NCBI GenBank assembly: GCA_965249525.1
Contig: OZ252237.1
Coordinates: 496,001 to 560,000 of the forward strand
Direction: 5' to 3'
Length of the DNA stretch: 64,000 nucleotides
DNA from: G965240465 sp965249525
Lineage (GTDB): Bacteria; SAR324; JACQKK01
Part shown: one piece after another, positions 16,543 to 25,137 of the stretch
Layout: every line of letters starts with the position of its first letter
How positions within the stretch are numbered: position 1 is the stretch's first letter
The notes under the pieces: model-generated
Seen by the model: the letters and a program-made list of their open reading frames with translations, nothing else
The model's database searches: none
What the model was told of the DNA's origin: nothing
Position numbers and translations under genes: made by a program

Positions 16543-17451
16543 TTAGCTTGCCTGTTTGTTCACTGAGGGCAGTGCGGCAAGTGAAGCCAGTGCTGCTTGC
16601 AGGGCTTGACGGGTGGAGGCGCAGGCTGGGGTCAGGGGTAGACGCATCTCAGAACGCATCAGCCCCATCATGTCTGCGGCGGCTTTTACAGGAATGGGAT
16701 TGGGTTCTAAAAAACAAGCCTCAAACAGAGGCAGCAAGGCTGCCAGCTGCTGCTGTGCGCTGGAAAAATCCCCAGCAGTGAAGGCATCTGTCCAACTGCG
16801 CAGCTGCTGCGGCAGCAAATTGCCCGCCACCGAAACCACCCCCTTCCCTCCTACCGCAGCAATGGGCATTGCCAGCACATCATCACCTGAGAGTACTTGC
16901 AGCTTGTCTCCACACAGCAGGCAGGTTTTCTGCACCCTTGCCAAATTGCCCGAGGCTTCCTTTATGGCAAATATCAGCCCCTCTTCAGCCAGGCGTTGTG
17001 CAGTTTCGGGGAGAATTGCACTGGCTGTTCTGCTGGGGACGCTGTAGCCCATCACTGCCAGACCGCTGTCTCTCAGGGCTTTAAAGTGCTGATAAATCCC
17101 CTCTTGGGTCGGTTTGTTGTAATAAGGTGTCGCCGACATAATCCACTGCACTCCCAAAGCACCAATCTGCTTGGCTTTGGCTGCCACTGAACGGGTGTCG
17201 TTGGAGGTACAGCCCACCACCAGCGGTACCAGTCCCTCGGTTAATTCCAGGGCGCAGGCAATCAGCTGTTGTTGTTCTTTCCAAGATAGTGTGGGTGTTT
17301 CACCTGTGGTGCCACAAGGCACCAAAAACTGTGCGCCACCCTTTAGCAAATGTTGGGTATGCCGTTCAAAAGCTGCCAGATCTAGTTCTCCGTCAGACTT
17401 GAAGGGCGTCAGCATGGCTACGCCCAGTCCTTTAATGCTGCTGTTGTCCAT
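16543..17451 (-). CDS. dapA: 4-hydroxy-tetrahydrodipicolinate synthase
   Basis: DapA condenses pyruvate and aspartate semialdehyde, the first committed step to lysine and diaminopimelate. The GTTGE motif (near residue 48), ATPYYNKPTQEG with the catalytic tyrosine, and AIKEASG with the Schiff-base lysine are all present. The usual YNVPGRT is YSVPSRT here. The length of 302 residues is normal. An AAGAGAAG site precedes the ATG. It lies 64 bases downstream of lpxD on the same strand. Its substrate comes from Asd, encoded at the end of the window. Confidence 0.95.
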   Translation of the reverse strand: MDNSSIKGLGVAMLTPFKSDGELDLAAFERHTQHLLKGGAQFLVPCGTTGETPTLSWKEQQQLIACALELTEGLVPLVVGCTSNDTRSVAAKAKQIGALGVQWIMSATPYYNKPTQEGIYQHFKALRDSGLAVMGYSVPSRTASAILPETAQRLAEEGLIFAIKEASGNLARVQKTCLLCGDKLQVLSGDDVLAMPIAAVGGKGVVSVAGNLLPQQLRSWTDAFTAGDFSSAQQQLAALLPLFEACFLEPNPIPVKAAADMMGLMRSEMRLPLTPACASTRQALQAALASLAALPSVNKQAS

Positions 17452-17515
17452 GAATTTCTTCTCTTAGGCTCGCTTTCTTTGTAAAAAAACTTGCAGCCTT
17501 TTGAGCTAGTGCCGA

Positions 17516-18631
17516 CTAGGCATCTTTGTTGGCATCAGCTTTTAGGGCTGCCTGCAAGTTTTTTACTTCTGCTTCCAGGTTTTTCACCCGCTGCTGCAAA
17601 CCTGCGATACTATTCACAGCTGCTTGGCGACGGTTCTCTTCGAGTCTGGGGCGGGCGGGAATGCCGGAAACCTGGGTGCCATCAGGCACTGATTTAGACA
17701 CCATGCTAAAACCATACACTGTACTCCCCTTGCCTATGGCTATATGTGGCACAACAGCCGTAGCTCCGCCCACACTCACATCATCTGCAAGCTTGGCACT
17801 GCCTCCCACCAGTACACCCGCTACCAGCAAAACCCGCTTGCCTATCTTGACATTGTGACCAATATGCACCAGCGAATCAAATTTGCTCCCCGCTCCCACC
17901 TGCGTATGACCCATGGTCGCCCGATCTACAGTGGTCAATGAGCCAATCTCCACCCCGTCTTCTATCACCACATGACCCACTTGCGGCAGCTTCACAAGCT
18001 CTTCTTTTTGCCGAACATAGCCATATCCATCTGTTCCCAGTACTACCCCTGCATGCAAGCGCACCCCATCGCCCAGTACAGTTTCTTCCCTTAGGGTCAC
18101 ATGGGGAAACAGCACGCAGTTGCGTCCCAACTGGCAATGCCCCAGCACCACCACCCCAGGATACAACACGCACCCAGCACCCACCTTGCTGTGCGCCCCC
18201 ACATAGACTCCAGGCATCACACTGGCACTGGCATCAATTTCTGCCGAGGCATGCACCCAAGCCCTTTTATCTACTCCCACCTCTGGCTGCCAGGGCTGAT
18301 AAAGCCAGGCTACCATTCGTGCAAATGCCACCTGCGGATTGCTGCAGCGCAGCCGATGGGGAATCTGCTGCGGGGCGGGCAGATGCTCTGGCAGCAGCAC
18401 ACAACCTGCATGGCTGGCTGCTAACTGTGAGGCATAGTCGGCAGAGGCGCAAAAACTCAAATCTTCTGATCCCGCCTCTGCTAAACTGGCCACCCCACGC
18501 ACCCGCCAGCTGGCATCGCCTTCTAGACGCACCTCTTCGCCTAGGAAATCTGCCACTTCTGCCAGGCTTTTTTCTTGTAAAAACGGCTGCTTGGCTGATG
18601 CTGGTCTAGTTTGCTGGGAAGACATGGGCAA
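17516..18631 (-). CDS. lpxD: UDP-3-O-acylglucosamine N-acyltransferase
   Basis: LpxD adds the amide-linked hydroxyacyl chain in lipid A synthesis, so the cell has an LPS-type outer membrane. Residues 1-110 form the uridine-binding domain. The middle is a left-handed beta-helix of hexapeptide repeats with the catalytic histidine in HIGHNVKIG, and the last 40 residues form a coiled coil (LQQRVKNLEAEVKNLQ). The 371-residue length is slightly above the usual 340. lpxD is not accompanied by lpxA, fabZ or bamA, its usual neighbours. Confidence 0.94.
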   Translation of the reverse strand: MPMSSQQTRPASAKQPFLQEKSLAEVADFLGEEVRLEGDASWRVRGVASLAEAGSEDLSFCASADYASQLAASHAGCVLLPEHLPAPQQIPHRLRCSNPQVAFARMVAWLYQPWQPEVGVDKRAWVHASAEIDASASVMPGVYVGAHSKVGAGCVLYPGVVVLGHCQLGRNCVLFPHVTLREETVLGDGVRLHAGVVLGTDGYGYVRQKEELVKLPQVGHVVIEDGVEIGSLTTVDRATMGHTQVGAGSKFDSLVHIGHNVKIGKRVLLVAGVLVGGSAKLADDVSVGGATAVVPHIAIGKGSTVYGFSMVSKSVPDGTQVSGIPARPRLEENRRQAAVNSIAGLQQRVKNLEAEVKNLQAALKADANKDA

Positions 18632-18789
18632 TCTGGCATCTCATCATCATGGAGCATTTCCTAAGGGATGCTTGTCAGTGTAGCACAGTATACCCAACTT
18701 CTGTATGCCATGACAGAATCTAGTTAATCACGCCGACTAGCCAGTGACAATAACCGTCAATTTTCTTGCAATGGTGTTATAATCAAGGG

Positions 18790-18845
18790 GCGGTTGTAGG
18801 AAAGCGGTTGTAGGAAAGCGGTTGTAGGAAAGCGGTTGTGGGAAG
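18790..18845 (+). repeat. 14-bp tandem repeat, 4 copies plus a partial one, intergenic
   Basis: GCGGTTGTAGGAAA repeats four times (the last with one change), followed by a degenerate copy. It lies between the divergent lpxD and the small Sel1 lipoprotein gene. Confidence 0.9.
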
Positions 18846-18908
18846 GCAGTTGTGAAAGCACGCTGCCAGAAAAACAGCCAAGAGAGAAAGTCAACAAAGG
18901 GGTGCAAC

Positions 18909-19220
18909 ATGAAGCTATTGCTGATACTTCCCATAGTGGCTGTTGTTTTGCTGGGCTGTGTGGCGCATGGTGCGGATTTGCAGCAGGGGGTGGCTGCAGC
19001 CAAGAAGGGGGACTGGAAAACCGCTCTTAAAAAATGGAGACCACTGGCTGAGCAAGGGATTGTGGCAGCGCAAGTGGCACTGGGATTGAGCTATTACGGG
19101 GGCAAGGGGTTTCCCCGAGATTGGCGGCAGGCACTCAAATGGCTGCAGCTGGCTGCAGCACATAAAGATGCTATGGCGCAGTTTTTATTGGGGGTTTTGC
19201 GCAGGGGCAGGCAAGTGTGA
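18909..19220 (+). CDS. Small Sel1-repeat lipoprotein
   Basis: This 103-residue protein begins with a lipoprotein signal (lipobox VLLGC, Cys at residue 17). It carries one full Sel1 unit (AQVALGLSYYGGKGFPRD) and half of another. It lacks the HMW helix and the NCG tail of the four paralogues at the window start and stops after RRGRQV, so it may be a shortened member. An AAAGGGG ribosome site lies just upstream of the ATG. It probably sits on the inner face of the outer membrane. Confidence 0.75.
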   Translation: MKLLLILPIVAVVLLGCVAHGADLQQGVAAAKKGDWKTALKKWRPLAEQGIVAAQVALGLSYYGGKGFPRDWRQALKWLQLAAAHKDAMAQFLLGVLRRGRQV

Positions 19221-19509
19221 CCGGCTGCTTTGAGGGGGAATTTTTTATGAAAAAATGTTCAAAAAAAACCTTGTCAAGAGGTGTAGGTTTATATAAGGTG
19301 TTGCGTACTCTTATAAGGGTTCAGTGAGATTCACTTAGCAGGCAATGCAAAAGGAGGTTGAAAGAATAACAGCTTGAAGCCGCAGATGGGGGGGCAGCGC
19401 ATCTTTTTGGGGCAGCGCATCTTTTTATTCAGCTGCACTGCTGCAGGTTTTTTATTGATGTCCATTTGTTGATGTCTTTACAGTATACTGAAAAACAGGG
19501 AGGTTTTTC
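19221..19509 (+). promoter_or_regulatory. Gap before nrdJ with an 18-bp duplication
   Basis: This stretch holds two adjacent copies of GGGGCAGCGCATCTTTTT (19391-19408, 19409-19426). A short hairpin CTGCA/TGCAG at 19433-19446 is followed by TTTTTT, a weak terminator or attenuator. A possible 26-codon basic reading frame at 19247-19327 has a weak ribosome site. TATACT at about 19485 could be the -10 box of nrdJ. I looked for a cobalamin riboswitch and found no recognisable B12 box. Confidence 0.35.
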
Positions 19510-22500
19510 ATGAGCGTTAAATCCAGTAATAAAGTATTACACATGCCCTTGGATGAGGATTCCAAGCAGCTGGAGTTTTCTCGCCATTACACCCATGAAG
19601 GCAAACCGCCTTTGGATGAGGTGCAATGGGAAAAGCGGCGCTCAGTGATTACCGAGCCTGATGGCACCGTGGTGTTTGAAATGGATGGGGTGGATGTGCC
19701 AGCAGGTTGGAGTCAGCTGGCTACCGATATTGCGGTATCCAAGTATTTTCGCAAGGCGGGGGTGCCGGGGGCAGGGGGACGGGAAACTTCTGCCCGCCAG
19801 CTGGTGGTGCGAGTGGCACGCACCATCGCCGAGGAGGGTCGTCATTTTGAAGTGTTTCACAGCGAACAGGATGCCCGTGTGTTTGAAGATGAACTGAGCT
19901 ATTTACTGATTCATCAGTACGGGGCTTTTAACTCGCCGGTGTGGTTCAATTGCGGACTACACCAAAGCTATGGCATCAGCGGCAGTCCTGGCAACTATCA
20001 CTGGGATGAAGCCCGCCAAACAGCCTCACGCATAGAAGATTCCTACGCCAACCCACAATGTTCAGCCTGCTTTATTCAACGCTTGGAAGATGACCTAGGC
20101 TCCATCTTCAGCCTGTTGAGTAAAGAGGCACGGGTGTTCAAGTTTGGTTCTGGCACAGGCACCAATTTCTCACGCCTGCGCAGCCGTCACGAGCATCTTT
20201 CTGGCGGAGGCACCTCTTCTGGTTTGATATCCTTTCTAGAAGTGTTTGACAAAGGGGCCGGCGCCACCAAATCAGGCGGCACCACTCGCCGTGCTGCCAA
20301 GATGGTCTGCCTGGATATGGACCATCCTGAAATAGAAGATTTCATTGATTGGAAAGTCAAAGAAGAAAAAAAAGCCAAGATGCTCATTGCCCAAGGGATG
20401 AAGGCAGATTTTAATGGAGAAGCCTACCACACGGTCTCGGGGCAAAATTCCAACAACTCGGTGCGCCTAACCGATGATTTCATGAAGGCTTATCAAGAAG
20501 ACCGAGAATGGCAAACCCATTTTCGCACCAGCGGAGAGGTGCACAAAACCTACCAGGCACGCAAACTGATGCGCTCGGTTGCTGAAGCTGCTTGGTCTTG
20601 TGCAGATCCTGGCGTCCAATTTGATACCACCATCAATGATTGGCACACCTGTTCCCATACCGATCGTATCTATGCCTCCAATCCATGTTCAGAATTCATG
20701 TTTTTGGATGACACCGCCTGCAACCTGGCTTCCATCAACCTCTTGCGTTACTACGACCCCAAAACTGACACCTTTGATTTGGAGGGCTATCTCCATACCA
20801 TACGCGTGTTTACTACCGCCATGGAAATTCTGGTGGATTTTAGTTCATATCCCACCGCTGAAATTGCTGGCAACAGCCACGATTACCGTCCGCTGGGACT
20901 GGGCTACGCCAATCTGGGCGCACTGCTGATGCGTCAAGGATTACCTTATGACTCTGAAGAAGCCCGTGCCACCGCAGCTGCGCTCACTGCCATCCTCTGT
21001 GGTGAAGCCTATGCGGTTAGTTCTGAACTGGCTGCGGGCTTAGCACCTTTCCCCGGCTTCAAGAAAAATCGCAAGCCCATGCTGCGCGTCATAGCCAAAC
21101 ATCGCAAATCGGTAGAGCAAATCAACGCACAAGCTTGTCCGCGTCCTCTGTTAAAAGCAGCCAAACAAGCCTGGGAACGCGCCGAAGAACTGGGACAAAT
21201 CAACGGATACCGCAATTCACAAATCACCGTTCTTGCCCCCACAGGCACCATCGGTCTCTTGATGGATTGCGACACCACCGGCATAGAACCAGACTTCTCC
21301 TTGGTTAAATGGAAAAAATTAGCCGGCGGCGGTTACCTGAAGATCATCAATCAAAGCGTGGCAGGTTCTCTAAAAACCTTGGGCTTCTCACAAAAGCAAG
21401 TGGATGAAATCATCACTTACATCGTGGGTACCTCCGCCCTAGCCAGCGTCTGGACGCATGAAAAACTCCAAGAGCTCGGCTTCAGCCAGGAAGAAATCGC
21501 AGCCGCTGAAGAATCCATCCTGCTGGCAGGCAACTGGAACGAGCACACTCCCCATATCAATCCCCTGGCCTTAGCCGAGCGCGAAATACCCCAAGCAGAC
21601 ATTGAAGCTGCCCTGCTACGCATCAACGGCGCAGAAACCATTGAAGGTGCACCCCATATCCGCCAAGAACACCTGCCGGTGTTTGACTGCGCCAACCGCT
21701 GCGGCAAACATGGCAAACGTTTCTTGCAGCCTGTCTCTCACATCAAAATGATGGCCGCCGTTCAACCTTTTATCTCTGGTGCCATCTCCAAAACCATCAA
21801 CATGCCGCAAGAAACCACAGTAGAAGAAATTGAACAACTCTATGTCCAGTCATGGAAATACGGTCTCAAATCGGTGGCTTTATATCGCGATGGCAGCAAA
21901 GGCTCGCAGCCCCTTAGCAGCGGTTCTTCTGTAGCAACCGAATCAACTGCCAGCAATCAAGCCACTGCTGAAACCCCTCTTCCAAAGGCGGGGGAAACCC
22001 AGAGGCAATGGGGACAGCGACATGAACTCCCCCGTGAACGCAAGGGCGAGACCCTGAAAGTTCGTGTAGGGGGGCATACCATCTTCTTGCGCACTGGCGA
22101 ATACAAAGATGGCGAACTGGGAGAAATCTTTATTGATATGTTTAAAGAAGGTGCAGCCTATCGCAGCATGATGAACAGCTTTGCCGTGGTGGTCTCCCTG
22201 GGGCTGCAACACGGTGTCCCTTTGAAACAATATCTGGAACTGTTCCAGCATACCCGTTTTGACCCCTGCGGTGTCACTGACCATCCCCAGCTGCGAATGG
22301 CCACTTCCATCCCAGATTTCATCTTCCGCATCTTGGCTATAAAATACCTCAAGCGCTATGACCTGGTGCAAACTTCATCACAGCTGGTGATGGGAGGCAA
22401 TGGCGACTTATCGCTGGAAGGCATCTCCGCTGCTGCCCTGCCTTCATCACAGGAAGGCATGCAGCAGCAGCTGGCCGACATGATGGGCGACGCCCCCATG

Positions 22501-22584
22501 TGTGATAATTGCGGACACCTCACTGTACGCAATGGTTCTTGCTATCGTTGTCTCAATTGTGGCAGCTCGCTGGGCTGCTCGTAG
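19510..22584 (+). CDS. nrdJ: Adenosylcobalamin-dependent (class II) ribonucleotide reductase
   Basis: NrdJ makes deoxyribonucleotides with a B12-generated thiyl radical and works with or without oxygen. The N-terminal half has FNSPVWFNCG, the redox cysteine in QCSACFI, and the active-site motif NPCSE (near residue 391) with its radical cysteine. A variable serine/threonine linker around residues 800-830 leads to the C-terminal domain. The protein ends in a zinc-ribbon-like CDNCGH...CYRCLNCG segment that should carry the shuttle cysteines. The length (1024 residues) fits the long NrdJ group. AGGGAGG precedes the ATG. The gene implies a need for B12. Confidence 0.95.
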   Translation: MSVKSSNKVLHMPLDEDSKQLEFSRHYTHEGKPPLDEVQWEKRRSVITEPDGTVVFEMDGVDVPAGWSQLATDIAVSKYFRKAGVPGAGGRETSARQLVVRVARTIAEEGRHFEVFHSEQDARVFEDELSYLLIHQYGAFNSPVWFNCGLHQSYGISGSPGNYHWDEARQTASRIEDSYANPQCSACFIQRLEDDLGSIFSLLSKEARVFKFGSGTGTNFSRLRSRHEHLSGGGTSSGLISFLEVFDKGAGATKSGGTTRRAAKMVCLDMDHPEIEDFIDWKVKEEKKAKMLIAQGMKADFNGEAYHTVSGQNSNNSVRLTDDFMKAYQEDREWQTHFRTSGEVHKTYQARKLMRSVAEAAWSCADPGVQFDTTINDWHTCSHTDRIYASNPCSEFMFLDDTACNLASINLLRYYDPKTDTFDLEGYLHTIRVFTTAMEILVDFSSYPTAEIAGNSHDYRPLGLGYANLGALLMRQGLPYDSEEARATAAALTAILCGEAYAVSSELAAGLAPFPGFKKNRKPMLRVIAKHRKSVEQINAQACPRPLLKAAKQAWERAEELGQINGYRNSQITVLAPTGTIGLLMDCDTTGIEPDFSLVKWKKLAGGGYLKIINQSVAGSLKTLGFSQKQVDEIITYIVGTSALASVWTHEKLQELGFSQEEIAAAEESILLAGNWNEHTPHINPLALAEREIPQADIEAALLRINGAETIEGAPHIRQEHLPVFDCANRCGKHGKRFLQPVSHIKMMAAVQPFISGAISKTINMPQETTVEEIEQLYVQSWKYGLKSVALYRDGSKGSQPLSSGSSVATESTASNQATAETPLPKAGETQRQWGQRHELPRERKGETLKVRVGGHTIFLRTGEYKDGELGEIFIDMFKEGAAYRSMMNSFAVVVSLGLQHGVPLKQYLELFQHTRFDPCGVTDHPQLRMATSIPDFIFRILAIKYLKRYDLVQTSSQLVMGGNGDLSLEGISAAALPSSQEGMQQQLADMMGDAPMCDNCGHLTVRNGSCYRCLNCGSSLGCS

Positions 22585-22644
22585 TCTTGGAAGCGGGCGT
22601 CTGGGGTTCACGCTCCTTAGCGGCACGGCTTGGGTGTATCTAAA

Positions 22645-23937
22645 ATGAAGCAGTCCATACCTCAAGAGGACTCGGTATCTTTTCCATTCCTGGATGCCAT
22701 ACAGACAGATTCGTCCTGGTCATTTTTGGATAAAAAACGTCACGATACCACCTACATTACCCACTGCTTCCATCGCTATCCCGCCAAATTCATTCCCCAA
22801 ATTGCCTCACGCCTGATTGCAATCCACACACAGGTAGGCGATAAGGTAGCAGATGTATTTGCTGGCTGTGGTACCACATTGGTTGAAGCAAAAGTAAGCG
22901 GACGCCATTCCGTTGGGGTGGATATCAATCCTGTTGCTGCCTTAATTACCCAAGCCAAGGTTACAGCAATTCAGCCAAAAATTTTGCAGGAAGCCTTTTG
23001 GCAGTTAGAGGCAATGCGTGGTGAATTCAACGCATCTACACTGTCCCCTAAGGCCAGCCACCAACGGATACAGTATTGGTTTAAACAATCAGAATTGCAT
23101 AAACTGCACTTTATACTCAATCAAATTGAAAAAATACCAGAGGAATCGTTAAGAACCTTTTTTTTATGTGGTTTTTCGCATATTTTAAAAAATTGTTCTA
23201 TTTGGATGCAAAAAAGCAATAAACCCACCAGAGATCTTAAAAAGAAGCCAGCGGATCCATTCAAGGCGTTTCATCTGCACATCAAAAAGATGCTGCAGGG
23301 GGCAGCAGCGTTCTATGACTTGCTGCAGCAGAGGAATTTTATCAATACCCAGGCGGATATTTATTGCGCAGATGCAAAAAAATGTGTGCAAATTCCCAGT
23401 AATTCCATTGACTTAATCGTTACTTCGCCACCTTATGTTACATCCTATCAATATGCGGATTTACACCAGCTTTCAGCGCTTTGGCTGCGCTATACCAAGG
23501 ATATAAAAGCATTTAGAAATAACTTTGTAGGCAGTATCAACGCATCTGTTCCATTAAAAGTTAACCTTGAAGCAGAAAACATCATTGCAGCACTGGCAGA
23601 AAAAAGCAAAACGCTGGCAGGCAATGTCAATTCTTACTTTGCAGACATGCGAAGTGTTTTTGGGGAAATGCACAGAATACTCAAACCCGGTAAAAAGATG
23701 TGTGTGGTGATAGGGGATACCAAATTAAAGGGGGTGGAAATAGCCAATACAAGGGTTTTTTTATCTTATCTAAAAGAACTCAATATGTCTGTTGTCAGTA
23801 TGATTAAAAGAGAAATCCCCAATAAAAATATTCCATCAACCCGAGATAAATATACGGGAAGATTTACCAAGGTGGATAATAAAAGCAAAGTCTTGTCTTA
23901 TGCAACAGAATACATTTTGACAGCTGAGAAAATATAA
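22645..23937 (+). CDS. DNA methyltransferase (SPPY, probable N4-cytosine type)
   Basis: This 430-residue enzyme has the SAM-binding motif VADVFAGCGTT (near residue 67) before the catalytic TSPPYVTSYQ (near residue 265). SPPY is typical of N4-cytosine methyltransferases. HRYPAKFIPQ near the N terminus is common in this group. I chose ATG 22645; a TTG 15 bases upstream is possible. Base composition drops sharply to AT-rich compared with nrdJ. Its stop overlaps the next start as TAATG, so the two are translationally coupled, as in a type II restriction-modification pair. Confidence 0.85.
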   Translation: MKQSIPQEDSVSFPFLDAIQTDSSWSFLDKKRHDTTYITHCFHRYPAKFIPQIASRLIAIHTQVGDKVADVFAGCGTTLVEAKVSGRHSVGVDINPVAALITQAKVTAIQPKILQEAFWQLEAMRGEFNASTLSPKASHQRIQYWFKQSELHKLHFILNQIEKIPEESLRTFFLCGFSHILKNCSIWMQKSNKPTRDLKKKPADPFKAFHLHIKKMLQGAAAFYDLLQQRNFINTQADIYCADAKKCVQIPSNSIDLIVTSPPYVTSYQYADLHQLSALWLRYTKDIKAFRNNFVGSINASVPLKVNLEAENIIAALAEKSKTLAGNVNSYFADMRSVFGEMHRILKPGKKMCVVIGDTKLKGVEIANTRVFLSYLKELNMSVVSMIKREIPNKNIPSTRDKYTGRFTKVDNKSKVLSYATEYILTAEKI

Positions 23938-24542
23938 TGGAATCCAAATTGGATGCAAAATCATTAGACAATAAATCAGGGAAGATATATCAAGAGTTTT
24001 TTTATGGACTGGACCCCAATCAAACAAATTTAAGCATTAGCTGCAAGGTATGTAACTGTATCTTAAACATCAAAACCAATGGCATGAATGAACAGGCCAA
24101 GAAAGCTGTTGTGGGTAAAATGTTTGAGTACTTAATGCAAGATATGCTTATTAGACTTGGGGTGATCCCTTTTTATATCCAAGCCACCATGGCTAATGTG
24201 CCTTTATCGAGGTTTGATTTTTTATGCTATCACCCGCGTAAACCGGTTGTGTTCTCGGTAAAAATTTCCTTGGCTGAACGATGGAGGCAAACAGCATTTG
24301 AGGGGGATTCACTCAAACGCGTATATGGCAACGCCCGCTGTTATCTTGTCACAGCAGAGAAAGAAGCTGCAAAAAAGCGCAATGCTGAAATAGGAGAGGG
24401 AAGTATTATTGGGATAGACAAGTGTTTTGTGATGGGAGAAAAACCACTGATTGATAAATTAGAAGAGTTGTCTCAGGAAACCTATATGGAGGCTGCCCAG
24501 ATTAAACCGATATTAGAGTATGGAAAATTTGTTAGAGATTGA
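23937..24542 (+). CDS. Putative type II restriction endonuclease
   Basis: I do not recognise a named family for this 201-residue protein; its role is inferred mainly from position. It starts inside the methyltransferase stop (TAATG). It has a CKVCNC cysteine cluster near residue 36 and a central stretch RFDFLCYHP...VVFSVKIS. The Asp followed by a beta-strand ending in VK resembles the PD-(D/E)XK nuclease core with Ser in place of the usual Glu. It is AT-rich like the methyltransferase. It could instead be a specificity or DNA-binding partner. Confidence 0.6.
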   Translation: MESKLDAKSLDNKSGKIYQEFFYGLDPNQTNLSISCKVCNCILNIKTNGMNEQAKKAVVGKMFEYLMQDMLIRLGVIPFYIQATMANVPLSRFDFLCYHPRKPVVFSVKISLAERWRQTAFEGDSLKRVYGNARCYLVTAEKEAAKKRNAEIGEGSIIGIDKCFVMGEKPLIDKLEELSQETYMEAAQIKPILEYGKFVRD

Positions 24543-24563
24543 CTTTACAGCCAGTCAGCGAGA

Positions 24564-24592
24564 CTGCCCCCTTCCCTAAGGGAAGGGGGCAG
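24564..24592 (+). terminator. Strong perfect hairpin after the restriction-modification pair
   Basis: CTGCCCCCTTCCC and its exact complement form a 13-bp stem with a 3-base loop. No T-run follows on either side, so it may be a transcription block between the convergent endonuclease and 61-residue protein genes rather than a classic intrinsic terminator. Confidence 0.6.
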
Positions 24593-24599
24593 GTTGTTG

Positions 24600-24785
24600 C
24601 TAGTAGGTGGTATTACGCTCGTTGATCTCAGCGAGTGGATTTTCATACAAGCCAAAGCGGCCGCCTACCATAACGGGTCGAACAACCTGTTCATACGGTA
24701 AGTTGTTAATGAAGCCTCCATGATCCAAAAATTTCTGTACCGCTATTTGTACCTGATTGGTAGTAATTTGTGATCGTTTTTTCAC
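24600..24785 (-). CDS. Small protein of unknown function (61 residues)
   Basis: I recognise no named family. A GGAGG site lies 7 bases before the GTG start, which supports real translation. The protein is soluble and has the pattern Q-x2-IAVQKFLDHGGFI-x2-LP, then a VGGRFGLYENPL segment, suggesting one amphipathic helix followed by a small beta part. It lies convergent to the endonuclease gene, with the strong hairpin between them. A 56-bp tandem duplication lies upstream and may contain its promoter. Confidence 0.6.
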   Translation of the reverse strand: MKKRSQITTNQVQIAVQKFLDHGGFINNLPYEQVVRPVMVGGRFGLYENPLAEINERNTTY

Positions 24786-24862
24786 GATAAGCCTCCATTA
24801 AGAAGGATAGGGATGTGGAAGCCAATGGATAGGACTGGTCTGTTCGTTTCATTTTCGTTTCC

Positions 24863-24974
24863 CTTATAGATTCTTTTGATGGTGCGGGATATGTTTTTTG
24901 TTCTTGACACTTAACAGTCTTATAGATTCTTTTGATGGTGCGGGATATGTTTTTTGTTCTTGGCACTTAACAGT
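24863..24974 (+). repeat. 56-bp tandem duplication
   Basis: Positions 24863-24918 and 24919-24974 are identical except for one base (TTGACAC versus TTGGCAC). The block lies in the 350-base gap upstream of the 61-residue protein gene. I see no gene in the rest of that gap. Confidence 0.93.
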
Positions 24975-25137
24975 GTTAACTGCTAACTACTTATCAAATA
25001 TATCCCAACCAGTCAAGTCTATCAATGACTTTTTTTCTGCTGGATTTTCTTTACAGTTATTCCAGCAGAATTTTCTACTGGCCCTCTGATAATGAAACGC
25101 AGGTTACAGCTTAAAGTTCCCTAGAATGGCTATTAAT

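Noticed and set aside
19221..19509. Cobalamin riboswitch before nrdJ
   Set aside because: No B12-box or typical folded core could be recognised by eye.
24706..24966. 86-codon minus-strand frame across the 56-bp duplication
   Set aside because: It overlaps the better supported 61-residue gene in another frame and merely translates the duplicated block.
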